Positions 20,108-35,100 of a stretch of 64,000 nucleotides of DNA are shown here, one piece after another (within the stretch, counting starts at the first letter, position 1; each line of letters opens with the position of its first letter). Both the position numbers and the translations under genes were made by a program. The notes under the pieces were generated by a model. That model did not search any database, was not told where the DNA came from, and saw nothing but the letters and a program-made list of their open reading frames with translations. Source of the DNA: Callipepla californica brunnescens (Eukaryota > Chordata > Aves > Galliformes > Odontophoridae); NCBI GenBank assembly GCA_023055505.1, contig JALIRH010000042.1:2798335-2862334 (forward strand), read 5' to 3'.

Positions 20108-23100
20108 CTGCAAACGCAAAAGAGAAATGGAGTAAGTCACGGGACATGGGCACGTCAATAAGAGGAGAGAATTCGGTGCTGGAGAACTGCATACTCCCCT
20201 TTGTTCTGTAAATGTCATCTTCAGGCGTCAAAGTGAACCCCATGACAAACCTGCACTATGTATAACGTTATACACTGAGTAATATTCCTCGTAATCAGGG
20301 AGTAAACATTAATTGTTAACACCACTCCAAGCCTTGACAGACCCCAGCGTCTCCAGGCTCTGCTTGGACTCCAAAGATGCCTAAAATGATGCAGCATTGA
20401 GCACAAAAGCACGTGGTACCACGGGCCCGCTCTCGTGTGAGATTCAGGAGGGGAAATACGCAAAGGAAAGGAAGAGGCTGAGGATTCTGACACTGAATGC
20501 TGAAATCTGAAGTGCTGCTGCTGCCTCACTGGTTTTCCTGCTGTCCACGTGGTGCCCTCTTCCCATTATGCTACGACACAGGACTCAAAACCTCAGCATT
20601 CCCAAAAAACGCAGAAGATATCGGAAACACACGCAGAAATCAGAGCTGGCACCTCACCATTCCATCAAATGTTACAGTTATTAACACGAACATCAGAAGA
20701 ATTCTGATCTTAACAACAGTGGCTGCTTTGTTCCCAGCTGTCTCGGGACCTCCACATGTGCTGCAGCCGCTGGGACACAGAGCTCAGTGCAGAGCAGAGG
20801 GGCTCAGCCACACTGTGCTGCACAGCCCAGGGTGGGGAAGGTAAATCAGTCAGGGGACAGCGGAAGAAACCAGAGACAGACTCGGAGGTGTCGGATTGCT
20901 ATCTCGAGGCTGGGCAGAATTTGCTTAGGAAGTGAGGGGAACACGTGGGCTGATTATTAAATGGTGTTCGAACAGATTCTGTATGGCTAAGAGAAATGCA
21001 ATGCACAGAACCCCCCCCCCCCCCCCCCACACACACACACTTTCTTTTTCTTTCTTTTTTTCCTTCCCAGACTTCTGTGGTGAAAACAACAGACTTCACA
21101 TTCAGAAGGGACAGAACTGCAGTCAGAGCTCAACTGAAAAAACAAAGGAACTGATTTAGGTGGACCAAAGCCCTGGAAGGACGATGAAATACGAAGACTC
21201 GACCTGAACATTACAGCTCCCCTGGAACAAATGGGCTGAGGGGCAAAATACGGATTTTTATTCGGACCTTATTTATTACTTGATGCTGCTGTCTCGTGAA
21301 CAAAAATGCGGTTTAACTTTTCCACCACTCCTCCCCTCCTCTTTAGAAATCTACAGACTTCTGCACCAAAGGAGGCCAAGAAGTCAGGTCTCCAGAGCTG
21401 CCTGTAACCTGAGACCCAAGCATTCCTTGGCTTTAGATAGATCCATCACATACTGAAAGCAGTTGGTACCAGCAAGCATGCGTGTGCAGGCACATCCAAC
21501 AGCTGGGAAAGGGAAGATCCTTCAGGAGCACGGGAACCTGCAACATTTACATCATTCCCCCCACCAGGAGCTGTCACTTCTTCAAAACCTGACTTTCAAT
21601 TACAATTCTGCTTGCAGAATCGGATGCGTGGATGCAATGACACCACTTGCATTTCTGCTAATGGTCACTGCTGCAGCAGCATTCCCAAAAGCAGGAATGG
21701 ACCAGGTTCTGTCAGGGAATACTTGCACTAGAGCAGCCCACCTCAAAGCCAGCAAAGAGAAGGATTATGAACACCATTCCCTTTCAGCTGCACGTGGAGT
21801 CAGCCCCAAAAGCAGAGCCCTGGCAAACTGAAGCACAGCTGTATGTGCATTGGGAGCCTGCCCTCACTTCAAGGCACTCATCCAAACAAACAGGACTAGA
21901 GGAGTATTATGTCCAAAGCTGGTTCTCAATCACACCTGTAAGCACATAAAGATGGCACTGTGAATGCTGTGCAACCCAGCAGCCTGGTTTTATTTTGACT
22001 GTACTTCTACATAAGCTTCCACGGCCTAACCACAGGCAACACACAGCACAACCAACTTTAAACTGACACTAAATACCGTACTCTTCTCAAGTCCTGAACT
22101 CAGGATTACTTCATTTTTTTTTTTTCCTGACAGTTTTGGAATCTGTATAACTTTCTGAAGAGGGCATTTTCACCGTTGAAACAGAACCCTGGGTGAAGAA
22201 CAGGGCCAAGCTTTTGTGGAGTAAGGAGCGGACTGTTTATCTTCCCTCCTGAAAGAAGTCTCAGTGCCTCACACAAAGTGAGGCTGAAAGTCTAAACCTC
22301 ACGTGGAGCACGTCAATACCGCAGAGCTACCAGGCACGGGAGGTCAATGCACACTTTGTCCTTCCAATCTACGAAGGAAGGGCCTTCCAGGCAAAGCACT
22401 CCTTACCTGTGCAATCACCTCGGGGTCCATGGGCCGGTGGTTGTTGAAGCTCTTGGACCTCCCTGCTGTCACAGTTTTCCGGATCTGAGGGCTCTCTATC
22501 CTGTTCTTCAGTGACGAGTGCCGGCTGATTGAATTGAGGCTGCCGTGGCCACTGATGGAGCATTTGTCTGGAACCTCCTTGGGAAGACTTTGGCTCATAA
22601 TGGGCTGAGATGAGGGTCTGGAACCGGCTATGGCTCCTGGGGAGGCTGGTTCTGCCATTGAGCTACCTAGTCCATGGCTGTCACTTTGACGGAAGGCTCT
22701 TCTGATGCTGCCTGACTCTGGTTTCTTTCTTTGCCTTCAGTCACAAAAGCAAAACAAGTCAATACAAGCAGGAACACGTAACAGGCTGCCATTTGAAGAC
22801 ATCCCCCCAAAACAACACAGAGGACAATGGGAAGAGACATAAAGATGTCCACATTATGAATTCACCCAGGGTTTTGGGAGTCGCTGTGAAACAGTGGAGT
22901 TATAAACCATTCCATTTTAACACTTCTAACAACAGGAGTCTGGCAGCTGTGCACATTCATAGTAAAAACAAAGTCTGAATGGAACATGATTAACTTGGTC
23001 ATGAAGTTTTTCTTTTAATTCTGAACAAAAAAAAAACCCTCTGTGCCATCAACAGGTTTTGATGATGTGTTTTTATTACATTAGAAGAGCATAGCTACAA

Positions 23101-26100
23101 TTTTTTGACTGGAGGACACAGTATAAGTCTACTAAGCTCCTGGCCCAAGGCATCAAGTTGTTATTTTCACAGACTGGCAAGCAAAGAGCCCCATAGTTTG
23201 AGGTCAACGATCATTTCCAATATTTGCTGGTGGTAACAGAGCTCTCTTTTTTTATTGCTTTAGCAGGACCATAAGGCACTACCGACACAGGGCTACAGAT
23301 AAACCAAAAGATGACATCAAATGGGTAAACTGGTCCAAACAATTTAGCTTCTACCCCAGCACCATGAGGTCTGACAGCATGATTCCGTTCCAATTATACA
23401 AAGGCCATTGCAGAAGAACACTTCATGCCATAGGTCTGAAGCTTGGCATCCATTATACAGGGAAGGATCCATTTATATATAGCACCAGCCCCATGAATAA
23501 CTGCAAGAAAGTGTTAACTCCAGTAGGATTTTGGCATCCAAATAATAATTCAGTGGGTGGCACAACTGTCACTGCGAAACCATCTGATTTAATTTTGCTC
23601 AAGTCTGCTCACACATAGGTCAGAAGATTCATTCCTAAAGAAAAAACAACAAAATGAGTCTTATGCTGCTATTGCTAAACATCCAGTTCCCTAGTAAAGG
23701 GAGAACTACTGGAGTGGACGTTACCCTTACAAACACTACACACAATGCTACTGAAAACTAGCAGTTGGTGAAGCTGCAGAAGTCTGTTCACTGTACAGAT
23801 CTCTCTGTAACTGATAGGACAGCATACTTCAACAGCTCAGACCATAAATAACATCAAAGAAAGCCCAGACCCCAAGCTGATGCAGACTAACACCAGCGGT
23901 ACCGTATCCACAGAGCTCTGCTGACTGCCATAAACTGAGGGCCAAGCTCTGCACAGGACTTTCATTCATAAAGACATTAACAGAAACACATCCTCTTTAA
24001 AGGCTTGGACTGCTGAAGCCTGTTAAACCAACTGAAGGTTCCAAACATCCACTTCCATAAAGCTGTAACGATCGTATTAAGGTTCCGTCACCGCACAACA
24101 TACGGAGCTGCTTTTTATTTTAAACACATAATCGGACAGATCTGGGGGATAGGTGCGTCATAAAGCAAATCAAAAAACCCAAGAAGCCTCCTAATAAAAA
24201 CCTGGAGAGCTCAGCTAGTTAAGCTGACTGTTGGCTACGGGAACCATCTCTGGTTAGCAGAAGTTAGAGCAAGAGGGAGAAGAGCTGTTTCACTGCGAGC
24301 ATAAGGTTAGTAACCGAGGTGAGAAGTGCTGGAGAGATGGGAGGAAGGATGCTACAGGCAAGGCCAGATGGCAGGCCTGCAGGTACACCGTCAGCACAAC
24401 GCGTGACAATGGTTTCTGCAAGACTGTCCCGCACCCCACAAAGACAAAACCCCAACACGTGAAGTGTAAACGAGACATAACAGCACAGCAATGTGACAGG
24501 GAACGGTGACACGTGGTTAGGAGGACTTATTCCACACCTCCCTCCCTTTCTCGGTATCCTCTGCTTACAAAACAGGACATACTGGGGAAAACAGGAACAG
24601 ATGGCAGCTCAGGGGTAGGGAAGGGAAGCCAGTGGGGTTTTAAATGAGCATCGGCCACATCAGTGAAAGAGGACAGCGAAAGGAGAGCCAGTCAGAAGAG
24701 GCAAAGGCAGAGAAGAAAGGGGGAAGTGCTCGTGAACCTTTAACAGGGAAGGGAATGTTTTATGGGACTCATCAGCAATACCTTCACAATTACACAGAGT
24801 AACACAAGGCTGTTCTTACTTGTTGATGTTTGCAAGGTAAATGTCTGCGACGTGGCCCCCGCTCGGGCAGCTGGCACCAGCTCTGGCCGTCACTTTTTCC
24901 TCCGGTGGCTCAGAATTTATTTCTATTTCTGACTTCGGACTGGATCTCTCAGAGACACTGTCCTCACTAGGAAGGAGGAGGGAAGGAAGTCACAGCCAGC
25001 AATGGGAGCAGCAGCCCCGAATCTCAATCACATCCACCAACACACTTCGTGCACATCTTTCCAATGAAAGAGCCCGATTTCTGCAAGCAACCAGCAGATC
25101 CCAGCTCTGCATGCTTCCCAGGCTGCCAGCACCAGGATTTTCCCAGGTCGCCAGCACAAATGATTTTTACTGCACAATGGAGCTTAAAACCTCCACGCCT
25201 TGCTGGAGCTCTGCTCGCTTCAATAGGATCCCCCCTCCTTGCAAGGAAGGGGGAAGGATGAGCCCTCCCCACGTGGCGTCAACACCTTGACACAAATACT
25301 CCACTCCACGCCTTGTTTTAGGCAAGCCCACCTCACAGATGGACTTAAAAGCGTAACATACGTGTCTTGAACGACGATATACTGATGAGGGATCAGGCCA
25401 TCAATTCCGTTGTGCCGTCCCTCCCACCAGTCATCTGAGGCCCGCTGGTAGAGTAAGAGAGAAGCTCCTTTCTTAAAGGACAGCTCTCGGGCAGTCCTGC
25501 CAATGTAGTCGAACTTCGCTATTGCTTCTATGGGCTCACACTCTAGGAGAGAGAAAGAAAATAAAGAGTAACTCAGTAAGGACTCGTAAGGCGTTCAGCT
25601 CTCACATTCACGCTGCAAAAGAGAGCACGGAATACAGGACAGCTTTAAGGCAGCAGAAGCAGTATGGTTTGGGGGGGAACCCTACAACGTGAGGATGCTG
25701 CCATTCCCGACGTCCACTTCTCTTAAGTCACAAACCCACTGACAGCGATTCAAGAGCCCAGATGGAAACGGCAGTGACAAAAGCAATGCCTTATTAAAGT
25801 GAGATGCACCCCAGGATAAATTCTGCCAACGTGGTGGTTTTGGAAAGGCAGCTCAGCTACACCTCTGGGCTTGGCAAACGGGATTTGTTATGAGCATTTA
25901 AGGGAAGGAAAGCTCCGATTCCAAGCTGCTTCGGAAATAAAGCAGCTATTCAGAAGGAAATTTCTGCTGCCCAAGAGGTTTACCCAGCCCAGGAGGACAG
26001 GCTCAGGTACCAGGGAGGCTGCTGTGCTCGTGGAAGTGCTGCTGGTGCTACTGAAAACACATTGCAGCCGTGCTGTGCCTGCAGCCAGGCACTTCTCTGG

Positions 26101-29100
26101 GCCCCCGTGTTATGCAGAGGGAGGACGTGGGCATTTACGCACTCGGGAAAAATCAATTCTTGTGGATTATTTTTAAGACTTACAAAAAGAATAATCTGTC
26201 ATTGGCTCTGTGTGCATTACACCCGCTTCCAATTCCACGCTGGAATCAGGGGAATGGAGATGAGCTCAAACACACGGCCCCAGTGGAGTTCAGCTGCTAA
26301 TTACTTGAAAGGAGCTTTCTAGCACAGCCATGGAAACAGAGCTCCTTCTCAGGGGAACAGACTCACGGTTCCTCACCAGGAGGGAGATGTGCCATTTTGT
26401 CCCACTGGCATTATGGGATGCTTCTGCAGACAGCCAGAAAGGATCAGAAGGACAAATAATGGCTCTGCACATTGCTCCTTGAGGGGGCACCTGCTCAACG
26501 ATTAAGTCTTCCAACACAGACCCACGCAGTGGTTTGGCTGGAGACTGCCTGTAGGGTAAACCCATCTGAGAGCACTGAGGGTGCAGTGCACAGCCCCAGA
26601 GGGGCACGGCTGAGGGTGCAGATGGGAGCAGCACCCACAAAGCCCCAGAGAGCATCTCCCACTACGAAGCACGACCTGACGGTGAGATGACAGCCATCAG
26701 CCAACACCAAGCCCCCAAAACCGAATTCCTTCACTTCCAAACCAAACAGAGAGGAATTACCACGAATGATACATTCAGGTAACTCTGTGGTCAGCCTCAC
26801 AAATCCCATTATCAGCCCTTGGACACCAGCAAGGATGCAAAGCCTGCCCCAGTTCCCAACCCACGACAGCGGCCTCGCTCCAGACTCCCCAAAGCACACA
26901 CTTATCAGCCTTTGGCTCCTGCCTTCCTCTTGCTTGTTCTGCCTCTGGAGCCAGCTTCTCCATTGTGTTTAATTCACACTATTTGCTTTTTAAAAGAGAA
27001 TTCTGTTGTTTTGGTGTTGTTTTTCTTGGTGTCCCCCCTCCATTTATGAAAGCGATGAGGCTGCGGTTTTGAAAACTCTGTCTGTTTCATTAAGAAGTGT
27101 TTATTGTTCCAGATGAGAGCAGCACTCAGGTTTCTTATGTTTCCAATTTGCCTTTTAGGACTCTGGCATTCATCCAGAGAAGAGATTTTAGCCTCTAATT
27201 TCCAGTAGCTTTTTCCTACTACACTTGTGCCCAGAGCAGAAAGCTGTAAGAATAAAAACCAGTCAGGCTAAGTCCTGCCAGTCTGGAAAGCCTGCTTTTA
27301 AATAATTTTGTTGTAGTTAGGTTCGTTTCCTTCCATTTAGCAGCCCTGCATGCTCCTTTGCTGTTCAAAATGCAACTGCAGACTGCATATGAGAGAGCAT
27401 CCTCACTTCAGTGCTGCTGGGATGGTGGCTGTGCTGAGAGGACCAGGTCCAGCCTCACTAAAGGTCTCATCTAAAGGCTGAAAGAGAGAGGAAAAACTCA
27501 AACCTGAGAGTGACCTGAGCCACAGCACTGCACATACACCTGTGATATACCCAAAGAACTAGGAGAGTCCATGCTCCACGAGCCCTTGCTGCTCCTGCAG
27601 AAGGGATGGAGGCCCCACTCTCCCTCTACTTTGGTGCCAAACTCTCCCTCCCATCTACTTCCTATGGAATATTCCGTGGAGGTTGCAGAACTCCATCCAA
27701 AATGCCTCCAAGTTTTACCTTGCACGGGGGCCCCACGCGATCTCGTTCCAGAGGCTGCGGAGTACTGTCCCTCTCTAATCTCTGGCTGCTCATTTTCTCA
27801 TCACTGTGCCCTCCTGGCTGAATATGTGACCTAAAAACCCCACGCAGAAACAGTGCAAGGACACCCAAAGGTGTTTCAGGCCGCAGAATACAGCCCCAGG
27901 CTTTGCAGACATGGAACAGTTAAGCCTTTCCTTAATTACAGCAGTGAAATTACTCCTCCTGTAGGTACAAACTTGAGAAGGGCATGTTTTCATGCATTTT
28001 TTAGAAACAGAAAGAACACGCTGTTCAAAACAGACAAATAACTCCAGTTCTGTCCCTGCATTGTGTGTGTTTTCTCCCAGCAACCTTGGGGAGGAGTCAC
28101 TGTGACAGTGACCGACCTTGCTGCAGGAGCACTGATTCTCCAGCACTTCTTGCAGTGCTCAAACACTGCTTACTTTGTTAGTGGTGCACCAACACCACGA
28201 AGCCAGCAGGAGCACAGCAATGCCACGGGAAGGGTGCGTTAGACAACTGCTGGAGCACAGAGAGCAAAAGACAGCACAGGAGCAGGATGGGGGAAAAGAG
28301 CTGAAGGGCAGCTCAAAATGACAGCACCTTGCTGGAGGGAAGAGCCATCCTCCTCCCACCTTTACAGCTGAGACCATCACTAATAAAATCAAGACTTTAA
28401 AGAACACTGCAAGGGGTCAAAAAAGAACTAAAGAAATACACTGTGTCCTGTTTTAGTCTGTCTGCCCCACACACTGATTACACTCTTTATTATATACAAT
28501 TTTCCTCTGTCTTGCATGGTGTTCCCCACCGCAGAAAGGCTTTGGAGGTATAACAACAGACATCCCAAGCAGAATCACTGCAGCTTAATGCACCAAGCTC
28601 CCTGCCAGAGCTACAGAGAGAAGAACTGCCTGGCATACATGGAGAGGAGTGGGAGAGCACGCTGAAGCACACCCAGCTTCTGGCTCCATCCTTCCTCTGT
28701 GCCTTCCAACTCCAAAATCCTCCAGCAGCTTGGAGCGCGCCCAGACCCGCTGCTAAACTGACATACCCTTAGAAAAAAGGGCTACTTCACAAAGGTGCAG
28801 GGGAATCGTACGTGACGTTTTGCAGTTTAAACTTTGTTTTGGGTTTAACTTTGAGCTTGAAACTGCAGAGCTCCATCCCCTCTGCCCCCACAGTGGGTTC
28901 TGCAGTGGAGCTACGAACCGTCATCGCTGGTGTGGTGCTCCGCTGCCACGTCCTGCACTGCATCCTCTGCAGAGGCTCTTTCTCCATGAGGACTTTCACT
29001 ACAACAGAGAAGAGAAAAAAAAAATCAAAGATAATCGAGAACATTCATCTGGGAAGTCAACATCCAGGTTCCACTGGGATGGATGCATTTGCACGTGCTG

Positions 29101-32100
29101 AAGTCGGCTTGTAAAACCCACCAAAGCAAGCACAGATTTGCTTAAGCAAACTGAACAGCTTCACATCAGACCTCACAGCCCAGGCCCAGCCCCTCTTGAG
29201 ATGGTTAGGAGTCAGACAGCAATGGCACATTGGGTCTAGCTCCACTCCACCACGCCAGAACTATTCCCTCAGCTATCAGCTCCACAGCTCCAATTAGCTC
29301 ATTATGTGACTGACGAGATAGCTGCCACTTCCTGGGGGAAACAACTTCTAAATCCACAGTGATATTTCCAGGTCTGAGTTTGCCATCTCCCTCCTTCCCT
29401 TTCATCACAAACTGCCCATTCCATCTTACCAGCTAGACAGACTGCCTGCAATCTTTATTTACAGGGCACCAAACCCACTAGGAGTACTCATTTATATAAG
29501 CAAGGTTCTGGCAGGACAACATGGACACCTACCTCTCCTACTCCTTAAAAAAAAAAAAAAAATGAGGATGGAAAAAACCAGAAAGAAGGGGTAAACCATC
29601 TGAATCATTCTAGGATCCCGTTGTGCATAACCCACGTCTGAGTCAGTGCCTCAGAACCAACCTTTCCCATCCTTTGCAAAGCTACTTAATAAAGTTTACA
29701 GAAGGATTTAAAGCCAAACGGAGGTCCCAAGAGGAATGCAGAGCTGAGGGCTAAGGTTTCATGTGAAGTAATGTCGCACAGAGCCAACGCTGCAGATCTG
29801 AGTACTGCAGAGAAGTGCCTCCAGCAGCACTCTGTGCCAAAGCACCCGCACACAGTCTGCAAACCTGGGGTGTGGGAGGAGAATCTGGGGCTGCTGGATG
29901 TCACTGTGAGGGATCAGCACACTGGGGTGCACTGCCAGAGGAATGTGGGGAAGCTGAGCATCTCTGTGCTTTCCTTGCCCCCACCCCTGCTGAGCGTGCT
30001 GCGGCCACCGAGCTGCTCTGTGCTGGCAGATGGACAGAGAGCAGCACAGCTCTGGGCCTGAACAGGCAGTATTTCAAAGATGCCTACATCGCAGCCCTGA
30101 ATTTTCACCACAAACCCCAAATTTCCACCAAAACCTCCTCTGCCCGAGGCCTCCACGGCGTGCCCACAGCACCTGCAGGGCCAACACAGCCTGCAGTGTC
30201 CGAGGCAGAAGACTGAGAGCAGCCAAGCAGCACTGTGCAATCACAAACATGCAGGCTTCACTCCACAATGAGCTGAGCCCTCTGCTCCAGGCATGCTCTG
30301 CAGCAAGGAGCCCAGCAGGCAGTGATCAGCAGCTATGAGAACAGCAGGGCTGTGGGAAGGCAGCACTGGGAACCAGATGCTTCTTCCTCACATCACAAGT
30401 GATCTCCCCTGCTCATTTTCACTCCTCTCTGCTCAGGAGGGTCTCAGGTCAGGGCACTCAGGAAGGGCAGTGTGCCTTTAGGAGAGCAGTACCACTTTGC
30501 AGGACACATCTCATGCTACATCCTGATGTGGCATTTCATGTTTTTAACCCCTCCATCCTTACAGCACAAAGACTTTCATTGGTGTTTCTTCAAAGTTTTA
30601 AGAACACTTAGGTTTTCCTCCCCCCTCAATACAATTCCATTACACAATAACATGAATCAGAAATGTCAGAATGAAGGGCAAATTTGAAAATCCTTATTTC
30701 CAAATGAGACACGGGGAAGTATTCTGCATTCAGCAGTCAGTGAGAAGTAACTGCTCCTCACTGCACGTACATGGAATGAGCTGATAGTTATAATTACTGT
30801 GGAACAAGGGCAGCTCTGTCATCAGAGCGACTGCATTTAAAAAATGTATTTATTTTAGTATACGAAAATAATCATTTGCATTCTCAGGACAGTGGAGGAG
30901 GGAACCCGGGGGGGGAGAAGCAGGACACAATTTAACATTCCTCATTTTCAGTGGGAGAGATCAGCCTGGCCAGTAGGAAAGAAAACACCTCCTCTCCTTC
31001 CCCCACTCCCCCACCTTCCCCTGCAGATGACAGGAGCCGCGCTGGCTGAATTGCTTCCAGATGTTGCTTTCAGACTGAACACAGCCGGGCCTCTTGAGCT
31101 TTAAGCTGGATGGAAATGGTGATTTTGCATTCCTCCCTCTTCCCTTCCCCCCACCATCAGCGCTGCCCTGAAAACTCGACCATGCCACGGCTTTCTAGGT
31201 TCGGCTGCAAGCGATCCTGCCTCTGAACAAAGGCTGCTCTACACAACCAGAGAATGCAAAACCAGAACCGGAGGAACTTTCTATGTTAACGACTATCCAG
31301 AGATAGCACAGACCTTCTCTTGCGTTACACTGAATCTGAGAGGCTGGGCTAGATGCCTGAATCCTATTTAAGACCATGCAGAATGCATGACTGGAGCACG
31401 CTGACCAGCAAACAAACATGCACCCACTCATTTTCTCCTCAGTGGCACCCATCATACCAGTAATCCTCAGTGCTTCCACCTCTGCTATACACCGGACCCT
31501 CCAGCTCCCTTGGTCCTGGGAAGATGTTCTCATGTTGGATGATGATGGTTTTGATCAATTCATTGACGTGGGCTTGGCAAGAGACCTGATCATGACCTTC
31601 AGGCACGGACATCAGCGTTGGCCCAAAGCAGATGGCTAAATTGTAGGGATCCATCATATTCTCTTCACTGAACTGAGATAAACTGCAAGAGACAGACGTG
31701 GGGAGGAGGGTTAACAGCAGAAAACATTACCATCACCACCATCACCTGCTGGAGAACGCAGATGCGTGAGGAAGGCTGGCTGTAGGGATTGGAGGGGACC
31801 TCCAGAGATCATCGAGTCCAACCCCCCTGCCAAAGCAGCTCCCCACCCCAGGTTGCACAGGTAGGCATCCAGGTGGGTCCTGAATGTCTCCAGAGAAGGA
31901 GACGCCACCACCTCTCTGTGCAGCCTGTTCCAGTGAATAATCCATACTTAGCACACAATGCTCAGTGCTGGTATGGAATCCAATTCCTGTCTCCTCCTTA
32001 CCACTTTTTGCTTAGTTTGCCAGCACATTATTCACTTCCTCTGCTGGAGTTCCTCTGAGATGGCATCAACATCTGGAGGAATTTCAGCCAGGCTCAAAAG

Positions 32101-35100
32101 CTCAGGAAGACAGATGCAAGAATCATCTCGTGGCATTTACACTTCAAATTGCTGCTCAGATTGCAGTGATATCAGGGCTGCAGTCTAACTCACTGATACC
32201 TGGTGCTGCAGTAGGTACTCACTGATTGAGGAACGCAAAGAGGTATCTCATTACAATCAGAGTGGTCTTCGGGAGGTTCAGAAGCACCTTTCGGATGTGA
32301 AGGGCTCTCTCTTGCAAATTATCCATTGCTGAAAGGAAGAAAGAGCATCACAGAGTTACCACCGTATCCCCAACTTGCTCACTGAGTCCAGGTGCAGCCA
32401 GCACAGAGGACGGTTCCCAGGTAGAACAGTAAAACAGGCAGCCAGGACAACACAAGGGTCAGTCTGTGTCCTGGATTCACCAGCTGCCAGCCAAGGGCAC
32501 ACAAAGGCTGCAGTACCTGCATGCCATGCCTTTGCAACGGAGGGCCCAGAACATGGGAAACCTCACTGCAGGCTCCTTCCTAGCGTGGGAGCACTGGATG
32601 TCATCTCCTCCAGTAGTTCTGGCACAATAGCTCATTCAAGTTAGCTTAGAAAGGTGGGTGTTTAAAAAAAGAAATCGTACAACACTCAAAGGAAAATCAA
32701 CATAGTTAAGGGGTGAGGCAAAAAGCTCTGTGTGCAGCAGCCTACTGAGAAAGAAGTGGGCAGCATAAATCATCCCAGAAAGGAGAGCTTATTTGGAAGC
32801 AGATTTTTCTTCTTATGTAATGTGAATTCAACTCTGTAAATGCATTTATCAGGAGAAGCAAATCACGAGTCATTTTAGAAGCAGTTATCTCTTGCTTTGC
32901 TTCAAAGGCCGCCACCGCAAAGGCTATTTCCCCACCAGGACAATGAAATCATTCTTTCATTCTGAGCAAAATGGCAACAGCGAGGCCGTGTAACATGAGG
33001 TTACTCAAGAATAAAAACAGACTCCCTGCCCACCACCTTTGGAAACAACCAAAAATGTTAACAACTGGACTGCCACTGCCCTCGTGATTGGGATTCTGTA
33101 ACGAGGGGCAATAGATGGCCCCTCGTGGCTACCAAGCCACAGGCAGATGGCTACTGCCCTGCTGAACAGAGCACACAGGAGTGTGGCAGCACACAGGCAG
33201 TGGATCTATTAACACCAGGCAGAAACCCTGCTGGAAACACCTTCTGTTTCTGAAAAGGCATTTCTCACACCTTCTGACAAGAGGTCCTGAAGTAGAGGAT
33301 TTCCCTTCAAAGCACTGTTTCAGACAGATCCACGGTACAGCTTTTACTACCTGTTCATCTCTATCTCTGTCTATACTTACTGACACAGGCCATCAGATCA
33401 TGAAAGATATCCTTGGGGAAGAGAGGGTGTTCCAACCCTCGGAAATAGAGCTTCAGAACTCCTGCTATTGAATCCATGTCATGGTCATTCTGGTCCCCAG
33501 CCAAAGGGTCTTCACCTTGGAAACAAAGAAACAGGCAAGACAGATCAGAATAGCGGAGAAAAGAATCAGGCTGGAAGGATGCAGCTCAGCTGGAGAAAAA
33601 AGATTTACGCAGCACGGAGTTAATCCCACCTCCTCCAGCTGCACTAAAAGCAATGAGGCAGAGCTCCCTGAAGAAAGCAGTCAAGAAGGGAAGCCTCTGA
33701 CAGCAACCCCACAGTTCTGGGATGGTGTGAGCTTCACAGAGCCACTCCTGAGGGCAACATCACATGGCTTCAGCAGCAAACTCACAACTGAAGCCCAGAT
33801 GCATTTGTTGCACGTGCAAGAGGCCAATGAGCACTGCACGGTGAGCCCAGCAGGAGCACACACGTCGTGCTGACCCTGCAGGGACAATTTGTCACTGCAG
33901 ATATGCCACTGTTTGTCTGCGTGACAAAAGAAAAGATGCCCACTTAAGGAGCTGCTCCCTATGGAAAACTCCCCATTGTATATAATTAGATTTAATGATG
34001 GGGCAAACCTCAGATTGAAGCTATATATATCCATTATGTGACTGGAATTACCAAAGCTTGCCTATTATCTTAATAACGCACCAGATAATAAATGGGCACT
34101 AAGAACTGGAGCATTATCCTTGATATTAACTGCCACCAAGGGTTCTGGTGGAAGTAATAAACTGCAGAGACATTATTGTTAACTTTGTCAGATCTGTATA
34201 TCACACGCTTCAGAGAAAACAAGCGAGAGGAAGCAAAGAATAATTTATTTCTGCCTGTTAGTGCTGGAACAACTGGCTGTTTCCTCAAGATGACAGCTAT
34301 TCCCTTTATTTCAAAGGAGGCCTAAGCCTGACATCAGCCTCTACTCACACTGTGACACACATTTCTGCCTGCTCTGTTCTTGACCATTTTTGTTCTCAAA
34401 AAGATGGAGGGAAAGGCAGGTGACATCAGATGCCACGCTGTCCCTTAAACTCCTTTCTTCCCAAGAGCTTGCTGTGCTTAATCACTGCCCCTCTCTCCCA
34501 ACAGCCAGCTCAGAAACATTCCAACTGTATTATTTTAGAGTTATAGAATCATTTGAGTCAGAAGGGACCCTTAAGGACCACCAGGTCCTTTCCTCCTTCA
34601 ATTTGAAAACATTTCCCCCCCCCCCCCCATGAGCAATGCACTCAGAGATTTAACGTGAGCCTTGCAGTTTCCAGTGACCTGAGCAGGAGTGGGGCTGCAA
34701 GGACTGCCTGAGAGCAAAGCTCTTCTGAACCTGCTCTGCTTGGGAGAGCAGCCCAGCAAGGAGCTGATGAGTCAGGAGGTTCCCAGTCATTCTTTGCCTT
34801 TGTATGGAATGGTTCTTTACATAGAACAAAAAAAATCAAATCTATTAAAAGCTACACCAAGCTAACTGCATCTTGAAACTTACTCTCTCATCTGCTGATA
34901 TTTAAAATAAACATAGCCAGGCTGTGTCCTAAGAAGATGGGATGCACAAGACTTGGTCCTCCAACAGTCAATCTATTCACAGAGCTTGCAGGGGACGAGG
35001 GGATGGGCAGGAAAAGAAAGCCTACACCCAATAATGAACTCCTCTTTATTCTACAGAGCTGCAAATAATCAATAAGCTGTTGGACATGAGAGAGGATTGA

